A DNA stretch of 64,000 nt, from the NCBI GenBank assembly GCA_016793635.1, contig JAEUMD010000013.1, positions 1-64,000 of the forward strand, in the 5' to 3' direction. Numbering within the stretch: position 1 is the first letter of the stretch; the number at the start of each line of letters is the position of its first letter. Source of the DNA: Hyphomicrobiaceae bacterium. Its GTDB lineage: Bacteria; Pseudomonadota; Alphaproteobacteria; Rhizobiales; Hyphomicrobiaceae. Shown here one piece after another: positions 32,505-41,850 of this stretch. The position numbers and the translations under genes are program-made. The notes under the pieces are model-generated. The model saw nothing but the letters and a program-made list of their open reading frames with translations. It made no database searches and was not told where the DNA came from.

Positions 32505-32822
32505 TCTGGTGTTTCCTTCCCTTTATCCGCTCGGCACGTCGCCCCGCTTCCAGGCCGGCCCGCGTCTTTAGCGTAACGTTATAACCTGCCTGTCCAGTGA
32601 AACAAGAGTGACCTGAGGGCCGGCGGTTCACAGCCTTGCGATCAATCCAGAGCGGGCCGTGGATGCCATAGGTTCGAGAGGTGTTTGCCAGCTCAACGCT
32701 CGGTCAAGCCGGTGCACGTCCTCCGCAGAAGGCCGATTAAGAAAGCCGGTCGAACCAAAAAGCGAAAGGCCCGCACGGGATGTCCCGGCGGGCCTCAGGC
32801 AGAACGTTGACTGCTCTGCGCG
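32505..32822. other. 318-bp gap: promoter side plus a terminator
   Basis: The left part is upstream DNA of the small exported protein. The right part holds the terminator of the L,D-transpeptidase at 32756-32795. No gene was seen. Confidence 0.5.
32756..32795 (-). terminator. Terminator of the L,D-transpeptidase gene
   Basis: AGGCCCGC (32767-32774) pairs with GCGGGCCT (32788-32795), with further pairing of ACGGGA and TCCCGG-type bases inside. On the minus strand TTTCGCTTTTTGG follows. Confidence 0.75.
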
Positions 32823-33398
32823 TCAGCTCTTGAAGCGCTGCCAAGTGACCGTCACGCGGGTGCCGGTCGGAATGCGCGGATAGAGATCCAGCACGTCCTC
32901 GTTGTACATGCGGATGCAGCCCTTCGAAACGGCGGTGCCGATGGTCCAGGGCGCGTCCGTGCCGTGGATACGGTACATGCTCGAGCCGAGGTAGAGTGCG
33001 CGCACGCCGAGCGGGTTGAGCGGATGGCCGCCGGGCACGTGAGCAGGAAGTTTCGGGTTTTCGCGGCGCATCTCCGGCGTCGGCGTCCAGCCCGGATTGA
33101 CGCGCTTCTGCGAAACGCTGGTGACGCCCGACCAGCGGCTCTGCTGGCGCGGAACGGCGATCGGATAGCTGATGGCCTCACCGCGCTGATGGATCCAGTA
33201 GAGCTTGCGGTCGCCGAAGCTGACGATGATCTGGCGCGGCGCATAGCTTCCCGGGAACGAGACGGTCTCGCGAGAACCGCCGCTCCAAAGGAAATCGAAG
33301 AAGCCCTGGGCGGAGGCTGGCTTGGTGGCGGAGACGGAAATCGTGGCGGCGAGGGCCACAAACGCGAGACTGCGGAGGATACGGCCTGCAAGGGTCAT
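32823..33398 (-). CDS. L,D-transpeptidase (YkuD domain)
   Basis: The 191-residue exported enzyme has a signal peptide (about residues 1-31, ending ASAQ) and a YkuD domain (about 55-187). The catalytic motif is complete: HGTDAPWTIGTAVSKGCIRM, with His near 147 and the nucleophile Cys near 163. Such enzymes form 3-3 crosslinks in peptidoglycan or attach proteins to it. The PGGHPLNPLGVRALYLG segment is typical of ErfK/YbiS-like members. ATG 33398 has an AGAGG site; a start 17 codons upstream lacks one. Confidence 0.93.
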   Translation of the reverse strand: MTLAGRILRSLAFVALAATISVSATKPASAQGFFDFLWSGGSRETVSFPGSYAPRQIIVSFGDRKLYWIHQRGEAISYPIAVPRQQSRWSGVTSVSQKRVNPGWTPTPEMRRENPKLPAHVPGGHPLNPLGVRALYLGSSMYRIHGTDAPWTIGTAVSKGCIRMYNEDVLDLYPRIPTGTRVTVTWQRFKS

Positions 33399-33734
33399 CG
33401 GTTCGGCCTCTGGCTGAAATTGAATAGAAGACCATCTCCCGGTTCGCACCGGCGAGACGAGTTCATACGATCTGTTACTTATCTAGGGCAACTGTGTAGC
33501 CTTGGGACTTATGCTGCAAGGCTTGCGTACCCTTGCGAGCGAGATAGCTGACACTTCCCGGCCGAGCGTGGGCATCATGCAACAGGTGCCACGCGATCTG
33601 GCGCAAGTTCCGCCGCATGACGCAATTGCGTCACCGCGATAGGCACGCGGGCTGCGGTTGCAGTTTCAAGGCTAGCGCAGGCGAGAGTCGCAAGCAACCG
33701 GATGCCGCCGAGGCTAGCCGCGGGGGCACTGGTG
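33399..33734. other. 336-bp gap with one perfect palindrome
   Basis: Between the RND pump stop and the transpeptidase start, both on the minus strand. It contains the 16-bp palindrome at 33618-33633 and no convincing gene. A terminator for the pump operon was not identified. Confidence 0.5.
33618..33633. promoter_or_regulatory. 16-bp perfect palindrome, possible operator
   Basis: TGACGCAATTGCGTCA reads the same on both strands. It lies about 220 bases upstream of the L,D-transpeptidase start and 100 bases past the RND pump stop. No U-tract follows, so it looks more like a dimeric protein site than a terminator. Confidence 0.35.
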
Positions 33735-36700
33735 TCATTCGGCTGGAGTTGCCGCAGGGTTCTCCGCTGTGCGCGTACGGCTCCTGAATGCGCCGAATAA
33801 GCGCGTGAAAAGGCGGCCAATATCGCCGCCGATGCCGACGAGGCTCGGCACCAGCACGAGCACCAGAACTGTCGCTGTTGCGAGGCCGAACACAAGTGTG
33901 ATCGCCATCGGAATGAGGAACTGAGCCTGCCGGCTCGTCTCGAACATCAGCGGCAGAAGGCCGCCGATGGTGGTGAGCGACGTCAGCAGAACGGCGCGCA
34001 GACGATCGCGCGCGGCGCCGACCGCGGCCGCTTCGAGCGCATCGCCGAACGCAAGCCGCTCTCGGATACGGCTGACCAGCACGATCGAATCGTTGACCAG
34101 GATGCCCGAGAGCCCGAGCAGTCCGATCATGCTGATGATGGTGAGATTGTAGCTCATGACGTAGTGGCCGACGATCGCGCCACCGAGGCCGAACGGGATG
34201 ATCGCCATCACCGTCAGCGGCTTCCAGTAGCTCGAGAATACCCAGGCGAGAATGATGTAGATGAGAGAGAGGGCAAGCATTGCGCCGAGCGTGAGGTCCT
34301 TGAACGATTTCTGCGTCTCGTCGGCGCGCCCCTTGAACGTGTACTCGACGCCGTGCGCGGCGACGATGCCCGGCAGCACCTCACGCTTCAGGCGGTCGAT
34401 GACGTCCTGCGATTTCGTCACCTCGCTGTCGACATCGGCAGTGACGGCGACGGTGCGGACGCCATCCTTGCGCTGAATGACGGAGTAGCTGCGGCGCTCC
34501 TCGATATCGACGATCTCGGTCAGCGGTACGCGGTCGCCGCGAGGTGTCGCGAGATAGAGCCGTTGCAGGTCGGCAAAGCCTTTGAGGTCCTGCTCACGTT
34601 TGACGCGAACGGTGATCTCCTCGTCGCCGCGGGCGAAGCGGGTGGCGATATTGCCTTCGAAGGCATTGCGCACCTGCTGGCCGATCGATTGGCCGGTGAA
34701 GCCGAGCGAGAGCCCGCGCGGTGTCGGTGTGAACACGTACTCCTGCTTGCCATAGGGAAGATCGTCGTCGATACCGCTGACGCCGGGGAACGAGGTCAGC
34801 GCGAGCTTCAACTCCTCCGCCGCCTTCTTCAGCGTGTCGATCGGCGCGTTCTGCAGCCGAACATCGAGATCGCGTCCCGGCGGACCGCCGCGCCGCCCGG
34901 TGATGGCGACGCGCTCGACGCTCGGTATCGGCGGCAGCGCTTTCGTCCAGGCCGCGATGATGCGCTTGGTGGAGATGGTGCGGACCTCGCTCGGCGTGAG
35001 CTGCACGTCAATCTCGGCGAGCGTATCGCCCTGCGCGCGTCCGGATTGGCCGATGGTCGTGAAGACGTTCTCGACGAGCATGTCGTCGGCGGCTTCTCTA
35101 TCACCGCTGGAGCCGCCGGATTTGCCGGCGAACGCGCCTCCATTGCGTGGTGCGTGCGCGAGCAGGGCCGATTCCGCCGCCCCCAACGCATCCTCGATCC
35201 TTGCGAGTGCCGTGATCTGTACTTCGCGTGGTGTGCCGGGCGCGAACGAGACGGCCGCCGAGACGTTCTCCGATTCCGGTGAGGGGAAGAACTCGAATCC
35301 GACACGGCCGCCCGCCAGCAGGCCGAATGCCAGCATCAGTGCGGCGATCATTCCAGCGACTGTGGCATAGCGCCAGCGGAAGGCGGCCGAAACGATGCGC
35401 CGGGCGATGCCGTCGCGGAAGTGGCCGAAGCCGCGGTCGAAAGCGCGCCGCATCCGGCTTTCGCGCCGCAGGCCCGATGTCGTGCCGCCGTGGCTCAGGT
35501 GCCCGGGCAGGATCAGGAAGCATTCGATGGTGGAAGCAACCAGCACCGAGAGAACGACCAGCGGTATGGCGCCGAGGATGTCGCCGATACGGTCGCCGAT
35601 GAACAGGATCGGCATAAACGAACACGCCGTCGTCAGCGAGGCGGCAAGAACGGGCGCCATCATCTTGAGCGCGCCGCTTTCCGCCGCTGCAAGGCTCGGC
35701 AGCCCCTTCTCCTCGTTCGTCGCGGCTTCCTCGCCGACAACGATGGCATCGTCAACGATGATTCCGAGCATCATGATGAGGGCGAACATCGATACCATGT
35801 TGATCGATTGCCCCGTGGCGTACATGACGCCGAGCGCGGCGAGCAGGGACACGGGAATGCCCATCGCCACCCAGAACGCGATGCGTGCGTTGAGGAACAC
35901 GAACAGCGTGAAGAGCACGAGCGCAAGGCCCTGCATGCCATTCTCGACGAGGATGCCGAGACGCTGCACGACGAGCTTGCCGGCGATGTCGTAGACTTCG
36001 ACCTTGAGCGTCGGCGGCAAGGTCGGGCGGACCTTGGCCAGGTACTCGTTCATGACGCGCATGGTGACGAGCGTGTCCGCCGTCACCGATCGCTGGACCT
36101 GCAACTCGATGCCCGGATCGCCCTTGAAGATGCCGATCTTGCCCTCGCGCTCGAAGCGCGTGTCGATCGTCGCGATGTCGCGCAACAGTACCCGCTCTCC
36201 GGTCGCCGCCGATTTTACTTCGATCTCACCGATCGCCTCGGGCGTCTTGCGCTCGGCTTTGGCGCGCAATTGCACCTCGACCGCGCCCTCAAGCTTGCCG
36301 GCCGGCACGTCCTGCGTGTTCTCGCGGACGAGGCGCGCGACGGTTTCGAGCGATAGGCCGAGGCGGCGCAGGTCGCCGTCGCGGATCGAGATCCAGACCT
36401 CCTCGTCGCGGGCACCGGAGAGCGTGATGCGGTCGATGCCCGCCGCCAGCAGCCCGTCGCGGAATTGCTTGGCGTAACTCTTCAGCACCTGTTCCGTGAA
36501 AGGCCCGGAGATGGCGATCTTGGCGACGTTGTCGAACAGCGTGACACGCGAGATGATCGGCCGTTCGGATGTTTCCGGGAGTGTGGTGACGCGGCCGACC
36601 GCCTGTTCGATGTCGCTCTGCGCCTTCTGGAGGTCGGCGCCGGAGTCGAACTCGATCGAGATCACCGCGCCGCCTTCCCGCGCGACCGACGTCACCTCGT

Positions 36701-36989
36701 AGATGCTGTCGAGGAATCGCAGCTCGGGCTCGAGGACATCGAGGATATTGCTTTCGACGTCCTCGGCGCTGGCGCCCGGCCAGGCCACACTCACCGTGAT
36801 GGTCGGCACGTCGATGGTCGGAAAGAATTGCCGGTTGAGCTTGGCGATCGCGAACGCGCCCATCAACAGCAGCACGATCATCAGCAGGTTGGGCGCCGTG
36901 GCATGACGGGCGAACACGGTGACGAGGTTGCCGCGAGCTTCGCCGAGCCGGGCTGCCGCCGCCGGGTCCATGTGCGGGCCGTCGTTCAT
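33735..36989 (-). CDS. RND efflux pump inner membrane subunit
   Basis: The 1084-residue protein is an AcrB/MexB-like resistance-nodulation-division transporter with two sixfold membrane bundles and two large periplasmic loops. Markers include RQFFPTIDVPTITVSVAWPGASAEDVE after the first helix, and GIIVDDAIVVGEEAATNEE in helix 4 with the paired Asp residues of the proton relay. The second half has GLSGILVNDSIVLVSRIRE. It should export drugs or metabolites with the adaptor encoded just upstream. Its ATG overlaps the adaptor stop (ATGA). No outer membrane channel gene is adjacent, so a channel from elsewhere is probably used. Confidence 0.93.
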   Translation of the reverse strand: MNDGPHMDPAAAARLGEARGNLVTVFARHATAPNLLMIVLLLMGAFAIAKLNRQFFPTIDVPTITVSVAWPGASAEDVESNILDVLEPELRFLDSIYEVTSVAREGGAVISIEFDSGADLQKAQSDIEQAVGRVTTLPETSERPIISRVTLFDNVAKIAISGPFTEQVLKSYAKQFRDGLLAAGIDRITLSGARDEEVWISIRDGDLRRLGLSLETVARLVRENTQDVPAGKLEGAVEVQLRAKAERKTPEAIGEIEVKSAATGERVLLRDIATIDTRFEREGKIGIFKGDPGIELQVQRSVTADTLVTMRVMNEYLAKVRPTLPPTLKVEVYDIAGKLVVQRLGILVENGMQGLALVLFTLFVFLNARIAFWVAMGIPVSLLAALGVMYATGQSINMVSMFALIMMLGIIVDDAIVVGEEAATNEEKGLPSLAAAESGALKMMAPVLAASLTTACSFMPILFIGDRIGDILGAIPLVVLSVLVASTIECFLILPGHLSHGGTTSGLRRESRMRRAFDRGFGHFRDGIARRIVSAAFRWRYATVAGMIAALMLAFGLLAGGRVGFEFFPSPESENVSAAVSFAPGTPREVQITALARIEDALGAAESALLAHAPRNGGAFAGKSGGSSGDREAADDMLVENVFTTIGQSGRAQGDTLAEIDVQLTPSEVRTISTKRIIAAWTKALPPIPSVERVAITGRRGGPPGRDLDVRLQNAPIDTLKKAAEELKLALTSFPGVSGIDDDLPYGKQEYVFTPTPRGLSLGFTGQSIGQQVRNAFEGNIATRFARGDEEITVRVKREQDLKGFADLQRLYLATPRGDRVPLTEIVDIEERRSYSVIQRKDGVRTVAVTADVDSEVTKSQDVIDRLKREVLPGIVAAHGVEYTFKGRADETQKSFKDLTLGAMLALSLIYIILAWVFSSYWKPLTVMAIIPFGLGGAIVGHYVMSYNLTIISMIGLLGLSGILVNDSIVLVSRIRERLAFGDALEAAAVGAARDRLRAVLLTSLTTIGGLLPLMFETSRQAQFLIPMAITLVFGLATATVLVLVLVPSLVGIGGDIGRLFTRLFGAFRSRTRTAENPAATPAE

Positions 36990-38494
36990 TGTGCCGCGCT
37001 TTCCCTCGGGCCCGCGCTGCTGGCTGCGATATCTTTGACGGCGAGCCCCTTGCCCGGTGTCGAGAGACGCGTCGTCACGATAGGCTCGTCCTCCGTCAGC
37101 GGGCCGCGGACGAGAATGTCGCTTTGCGCGGTGCCGACCACCGTGACCTTGCGCGGGTCGAGGCGGCCATTCTTCACGACGTAGATGGTGTCGCGGTCGT
37201 AGAGCGACGCACTCGGCACCCGCGCTACGTCATCAAAGCGGATGTCGGGCACCTCGATCTCGACGAACGCGCCGGGCCTGAGCGGCACCGGCTTCGAGGG
37301 ATCGGCGATACGCGCGAACACGTCGACGCCGCCGGTGGTCGACGAAACCCGCGCGCCGACGCGCGCGATGGTCGCCGGATAATCGAACATGCCGTTACCG
37401 AGTGCCCAACGGACCTTGAGAGTCTGTCCCTCGAGCTTGCCGAGGCTCGTCACCATGCGCCCAAACTGGCTGTCCGTCAGAGTAAACTGTGCCTCGATCC
37501 AGCCCGCGTCGATGAGCGTCGCGACCTTGTCGTTGACCGAAAGCATGCGGCCGACCTGTGCCGCGACCTCTGTGACGTAGGCATCGAACGGTGCTTTGAG
37601 CTCAGTTTCGAGCAGGCGGCGCTCGGCGCGTTCGATGGAAACCGAGAGACGCTCGGCTGTCGCTCGCGTCTGGGCCACGCGCGCCTCCCACACGCCGAGC
37701 TCGTTCGCGAGCTGGTCTGCGGCCTGCTGGCGCTGGAGCATGATCTGGCGGCGGTCGTCCGCGGCCCGCTCTGCCAGGTTGCCGCGCTCCTTCAGCGCTT
37801 CGGCGCGCTCGACGTCGGCCTTGGACAGGGCGAGCTGGGCGCGCGCATGGGTCAACGACGTCTTGGCCTGCACGATGGACGCCTCCTGCTCGCGCAGGCG
37901 TGCCAGGGTCTCTTCGCGTTGGGCGGTCGTTTCGGCGAGCGACGACTTGTAATCGAAGGAGTCGATGTTGAGCAACGTCATTCCGGTCGCGACGCGGCCG
38001 CCTTCCCGCAGCTCGTCGCTCGTCGACATGACACGGCCGGCGACGAGCGCGCGGATATCGAACTGACGTCCGGCGACGATGGTGCCATAGAGCTTCAGCA
38101 TCGGCTGCTCGGTTCGGAAGCGAACCGGTACGGTCTCGACCGCGAAAACGCGCTCGCTGACAAGCTGCTTCGGCGCTTCAGGCTTGGTCGCCTTGAGATA
38201 CTTGAAAGTCGCGAACCCGGCTGCAAGCAGCAGGAGGGGAAGCAGGCCCTTGCCGAGCAGCAGCGTCGCGCGCCGAAGGCGGCCGGGCGCAACGCCGGGT
38301 GCAGTGGCCTGCCCGTGTCGCGGCGAATGTTCCGAGGGCTGCTCTGTCTGGTCGCGTGCCGAAACGATCTTGGGTGCATGCTGATGAGCTTCATGCTGGG
38401 GCGCTGCGTGCGCGGGTAAAACGTTGGCATCGCTTCCGCGCGCCTCCGCTGGCCCATGGCCCGCCTGGGCCTCGCTCATGCGCTTGTTCAGCAT
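36986..38494 (-). CDS. RND adaptor (membrane fusion protein), His-rich N-terminus
   Basis: The 502-residue protein is a HlyD/AcrA-type periplasmic adaptor. It has a cytoplasmic N-terminal extension of about 75 residues with a His cluster (HAAPQHEAHQHAPK, residues 29-42), one membrane helix (about 80-97), lipoyl halves around a long coiled-coil hairpin (about 190-300; heavy in Ala, Arg, Glu and Gln), and beta-barrel domains. Homologues usually have a signal peptide or a short N-terminus, so the extension is unusual. ATG 38494 has GGATGAG upstream; an in-frame ATG at residue 6 is the alternative. Confidence 0.9.
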   Translation of the reverse strand: MLNKRMSEAQAGHGPAEARGSDANVLPAHAAPQHEAHQHAPKIVSARDQTEQPSEHSPRHGQATAPGVAPGRLRRATLLLGKGLLPLLLLAAGFATFKYLKATKPEAPKQLVSERVFAVETVPVRFRTEQPMLKLYGTIVAGRQFDIRALVAGRVMSTSDELREGGRVATGMTLLNIDSFDYKSSLAETTAQREETLARLREQEASIVQAKTSLTHARAQLALSKADVERAEALKERGNLAERAADDRRQIMLQRQQAADQLANELGVWEARVAQTRATAERLSVSIERAERRLLETELKAPFDAYVTEVAAQVGRMLSVNDKVATLIDAGWIEAQFTLTDSQFGRMVTSLGKLEGQTLKVRWALGNGMFDYPATIARVGARVSSTTGGVDVFARIADPSKPVPLRPGAFVEIEVPDIRFDDVARVPSASLYDRDTIYVVKNGRLDPRKVTVVGTAQSDILVRGPLTEDEPIVTTRLSTPGKGLAVKDIAASSAGPRESAAQ

Positions 38495-38612
38495 TGCTCA
38501 TCCATGGGAATTCGGCTCGCATCAAGTTTACGCACCGACCGATAACATGGATCGACAGCAGGTGAGCTGCCCTGTGACACAGGGTACGCCTTACTTCGGC
38601 CCGCCGATGCCA

Positions 38613-40748
38613 TCAGCGCCCCGAGCCAACCCGCGCTGGAGCATCCGCCGCGGCTGCGGAGGGTGGCGACACCGCGCGCGCCGCGTCGATCAGTCCGGCG
38701 CCGAAGAGTTCGTCGCGGCCCGGATTACCGAGGTCGCGGGCGGTCCTCGCCAGAAGGGCGGAGAGTTCCTCGCGGCTGATATCCGGATTGACCGCCAGAA
38801 CCAGCGCGGCGACGCCGCTGACGTGGGCCGCAGCGAACGACGTGCCGTCCATCAGGTCGTAAGCCGCGTCCGGGGCGGCGACGATGATGGAGACGCCGGG
38901 CGCCGCGACATCGAGGTAGTCGCCCACGTTGGCTCCTTCGAATCGCCGGGCGCCATCGTCGGTGGCCGTCACGGCCAGCACGTCGGGATGCGATGCGGGG
39001 AAGGCGGGCGGAGCGCTCTTGCCACCGTTGCCCGCCGCCGCGACGAGCAATGCGCCACGTCGCGCGGCTGCCGCGAGCACGCGCGCGATGAGGTCGTCCT
39101 CGCCACCCTCGAAGCTCATGTTGACGACCTTGGCGCCGTTGGCGAGGGCCCAGTCGACGCCCGTGGCGATGCGGTAGGAGGTGCCGCGGCCACCGCCTGC
39201 AGCACCACCCGCGGCGCTGAAGGCTTCGACCGCCAGAACCTTTGCGTCGGGAGCTATGCCGGTGAGCTCGCGGCGGGCCGCGATGATGCCTGCGATTCCT
39301 GTGCCGTGGGCGTCCGCCGCGTGCGGCGTGTCGGTGAAAGTATTCAAGCTCGCTGCGATGGCGCCGGCGAGTTCGGGATGGTCGGCGTCGATGCCACTGT
39401 CGATGACGGCGATCTTGATGTCCGCGCCGCGCGAGGTGGTATGGGCAGTGCGCGCCGTGATGAGATCAAGCGCATACTGCTCGACAGCGAGGGCGAGAGG
39501 CTCTGGCGCAACCTTGTCTTCCGGCTCGCCTTTGGTGGTCTTTTTGTTCAGGCGGAAGCGGCGGTTCGGCTGCGCTCCGGTGACGCCGGGCTCGGTGGCG
39601 AGATCGGCGGCCACCGTCGCGACCGGCCGTCCGTCCGTGATTGCGAAGCGGAGCAGGCTCGCACCGAGCAGGTCGATGCGGGTTTCCGAGAGGCGGTTGA
39701 GGCGGTAGCGGCTCTCCAGCCTCTCTGCGGTCGCCCGCGGGTTCGTGCCGGAAATTTCGACCAGCACCTCGTCCGGCTCGAAATCCGGATTGCCGGCCGT
39801 GGGGGTAGGGGCCCGCGACGGCAGCGGTGGCTGATCGTTACTTGGCGGCAGAGCGCGTCCGCCGCCGTGGGCCCATTTCAGGCACCGCCCTTCGAAGCTT
39901 AGAGTTCCTGGCCCGCAGGCCGGGTCCGTCGAGACGCGCACGCAGCGCTCTCCGCGCAACCGGTAGCCTCTGGCGCAGGCGGGCAGATCCGTGTCGTCGT
40001 CGAGGATGCCGGGATTGACGATCGGCGGCAGGAATGACGGCCGGTCGACCCGCGTGCAGCGCGAGCCGACACGCTGCCAGCCCTCGTCGCAGGTGAGATC
40101 GGGGCGGCAGACGTAATTGCTACGTCCGAGACGTTGCGCGGGGCGGCCACCAGGGCAGACGCAAACGCCCTGGCGCCAGCGGCCGTAGAGGCAAGTCCCG
40201 GCGGCCCCGCGCAGCCGTGGCGGGTCGCGATCGACGCACGAGCCGCCAGAGCGCACCTCGCCCGCGGGGCACGGCTGGGGTCTCGACGGAACGGGGCAGC
40301 GGACGACGCGCTGCCCAACGGCCGGGATGATGCGTCCGTTGTCGCAGACGCACGTGCGGCCGGCCGCGCTGCCATTGATACAGATGAGAGGCGGGTGTTT
40401 CTCCGGGGCGGTCCGCGCCGGAGCACGTGTACGGCTGCCGCGCGAGTTCGCGGCGGGGAGATCAGTAACCAGCGGCGCGACGATTTTCGGCACGATCCGA
40501 CCGGGTTTGATGGTGCCGCGTGGCTGTATGCCGTTCGGGCGCGGTGCGCTCGGATTTGCCGGTCGTGTAAGGTTCCGGCCCGGTTGCCTCGTGCCCTTGG
40601 GGAGAGCCACGCCGGGCAAACCACCGGGCGATATGACGATCTTGCCGTTGCCGAAAGAGATCGATTGCGCGCGCGCGCCGGTTGCGAACGCCATCATCAG
40701 GGCGGCAACTACGAGCATGGCCCCGGGCAGGGGGGCAATCCGAAGCAC
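38613..40748 (-). CDS. Exported subtilase (S8) with Cys-rich front half
   Basis: The 711-residue precursor has a signal peptide (about residues 1-28), a Pro/Arg-rich linker, a Cys-rich region (about 120-310) and a C-terminal S8 protease domain (about 430-695). The protease triad is complete: AVIDSGID (Asp), AHGTGIAGI (His) and DGTSFAAAHVSG (Ser). The Cys-rich part has about six short modules such as CPAGEVRSGGSCV, CDEGWQRVGSRCT and CARGYRLRGERCV, and two CVC motifs. GTG 40748 has a GGAGG site six bases upstream and leads straight into the signal peptide, so it is preferred to the earlier ATG. Confidence 0.9.
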   Translation of the reverse strand: MLRIAPLPGAMLVVAALMMAFATGARAQSISFGNGKIVISPGGLPGVALPKGTRQPGRNLTRPANPSAPRPNGIQPRGTIKPGRIVPKIVAPLVTDLPAANSRGSRTRAPARTAPEKHPPLICINGSAAGRTCVCDNGRIIPAVGQRVVRCPVPSRPQPCPAGEVRSGGSCVDRDPPRLRGAAGTCLYGRWRQGVCVCPGGRPAQRLGRSNYVCRPDLTCDEGWQRVGSRCTRVDRPSFLPPIVNPGILDDDTDLPACARGYRLRGERCVRVSTDPACGPGTLSFEGRCLKWAHGGGRALPPSNDQPPLPSRAPTPTAGNPDFEPDEVLVEISGTNPRATAERLESRYRLNRLSETRIDLLGASLLRFAITDGRPVATVAADLATEPGVTGAQPNRRFRLNKKTTKGEPEDKVAPEPLALAVEQYALDLITARTAHTTSRGADIKIAVIDSGIDADHPELAGAIAASLNTFTDTPHAADAHGTGIAGIIAARRELTGIAPDAKVLAVEAFSAAGGAAGGGRGTSYRIATGVDWALANGAKVVNMSFEGGEDDLIARVLAAAARRGALLVAAAGNGGKSAPPAFPASHPDVLAVTATDDGARRFEGANVGDYLDVAAPGVSIIVAAPDAAYDLMDGTSFAAAHVSGVAALVLAVNPDISREELSALLARTARDLGNPGRDELFGAGLIDAARAVSPPSAAAADAPARVGSGR

Positions 40749-40970
40749 GCTGATCCTCCATCGGTCGACGACGCGAGCATAGCTCCGACGGATGTCCGCT
40801 GGCCAGCAAGCCACCGCCCCGCCGCGAGGTACGTCCGAAGAACCTTAATGCCAGAGCTATCCGTCCGATCACGGCGACCGCTCGAGGTTCCGCCCGATCG
40901 GACAGCTCTCCAGACAATATGACGCCCCAGTTGGACGCAGGCATGGCGCAAACGGTTCGATCGTTCGGTA

Positions 40971-41780
40971 TCAGGCGAGGCCAAGCAGGGCCTTCAGCAC
41001 CGGCAGCAGCAGGTATGCCGCGTAGAGAAGGACCAGCGAAAGCACCGTGCGCAGCAGCCAGTCCGGCAGGAGGCCGGTGAGCCGCGTGCCGATGGCGATG
41101 CCCGGTATGGAACCGGCAAGCAGCGTGGCGAGGATCGTCCAGTCGACATTGCCGAGACCGAGATGCCCCGCGCCCGAGAGGAACGCGAGTGGTATCGCGT
41201 GGACGATGTCTGTGCCGACGATGCGGCGTGCCCACAGGCGCGGATAGAGCATCGACAGCACGGCGACGCCGATGGCACCCGCGCCGACGGACGTGAGTGT
41301 GACGAGGCAGCCGAGGATCGCGCCGAAGATCGCTGTCACCTGGCGGCGCGGCTCGACAATTTCGTGGTCGTCACCGCGGGCGGCGGGACTGAGCAGCACC
41401 GGGCAGAGCGGCACGACGATCGCACTCGCCACGAGCACGATGGCCAGAAGGCCACGGATCACGTTCGCCAGGTGCGCGGTATCGGTCGCGACCGCGAACA
41501 GCCACGCCAGCGTGATCGCGGCTGCGGGAAGGCTGCCGAGCGCGAGCCACTTCAGGATCGGCCAGTCGACGTTGCCGAGGCGATGGTGGCGAAGCGCCGC
41601 GCTCGCCTTGGTGATCGAGGCGAACAAAAGGTCGGTGCCGACCGCGACGCTGGGGCTGACACCGAACCCGGAGATCAGAAGCGGAGTCATCAGCGCACCG
41701 GCGCCGACGCCCGTCAATCCGACGAGGAAGCCGACACCGAAGCCGCCAGCGACCATCTGGAGCAGGCTTTCGCCGAGCAT
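40971..41780 (-). CDS. TauE/SafE-family permease 1
   Basis: The 269-residue protein has about eight hydrophobic helices and the family halves GFLVGLTGVGAGALMTPLLI and LVTLTSVGAGAIGVAVL. It also has DWPILKWLALGSLPAA and DWTILATLLAGSIPG repeats typical of COG0730. TauE/SafE proteins move sulfur compounds such as sulfite, sulfonates or sulfoacetate. It is the last gene of a same-strand sulfur-assimilation run; a GTG one codon upstream could also start it. Confidence 0.9.
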   Translation of the reverse strand: MLGESLLQMVAGGFGVGFLVGLTGVGAGALMTPLLISGFGVSPSVAVGTDLLFASITKASAALRHHRLGNVDWPILKWLALGSLPAAAITLAWLFAVATDTAHLANVIRGLLAIVLVASAIVVPLCPVLLSPAARGDDHEIVEPRRQVTAIFGAILGCLVTLTSVGAGAIGVAVLSMLYPRLWARRIVGTDIVHAIPLAFLSGAGHLGLGNVDWTILATLLAGSIPGIAIGTRLTGLLPDWLLRTVLSLVLLYAAYLLLPVLKALLGLA

Positions 41781-41850
41781 CACGTTCTATCCCGTACCGG
41801 TTCCGCCTTGGAGAGAATTCGCCGGCGGGCCGCCGTCGCCCGACCACCTC

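Noticed and set aside
32640..32720. tRNA-like GGTTCGA box
   Set aside because: No acceptor stem or D/anticodon arms can be folded around it.
34164..36356. Large plus-strand frames opposite the RND pump
   Set aside because: Antisense shadows without ribosome sites or recognisable domains.
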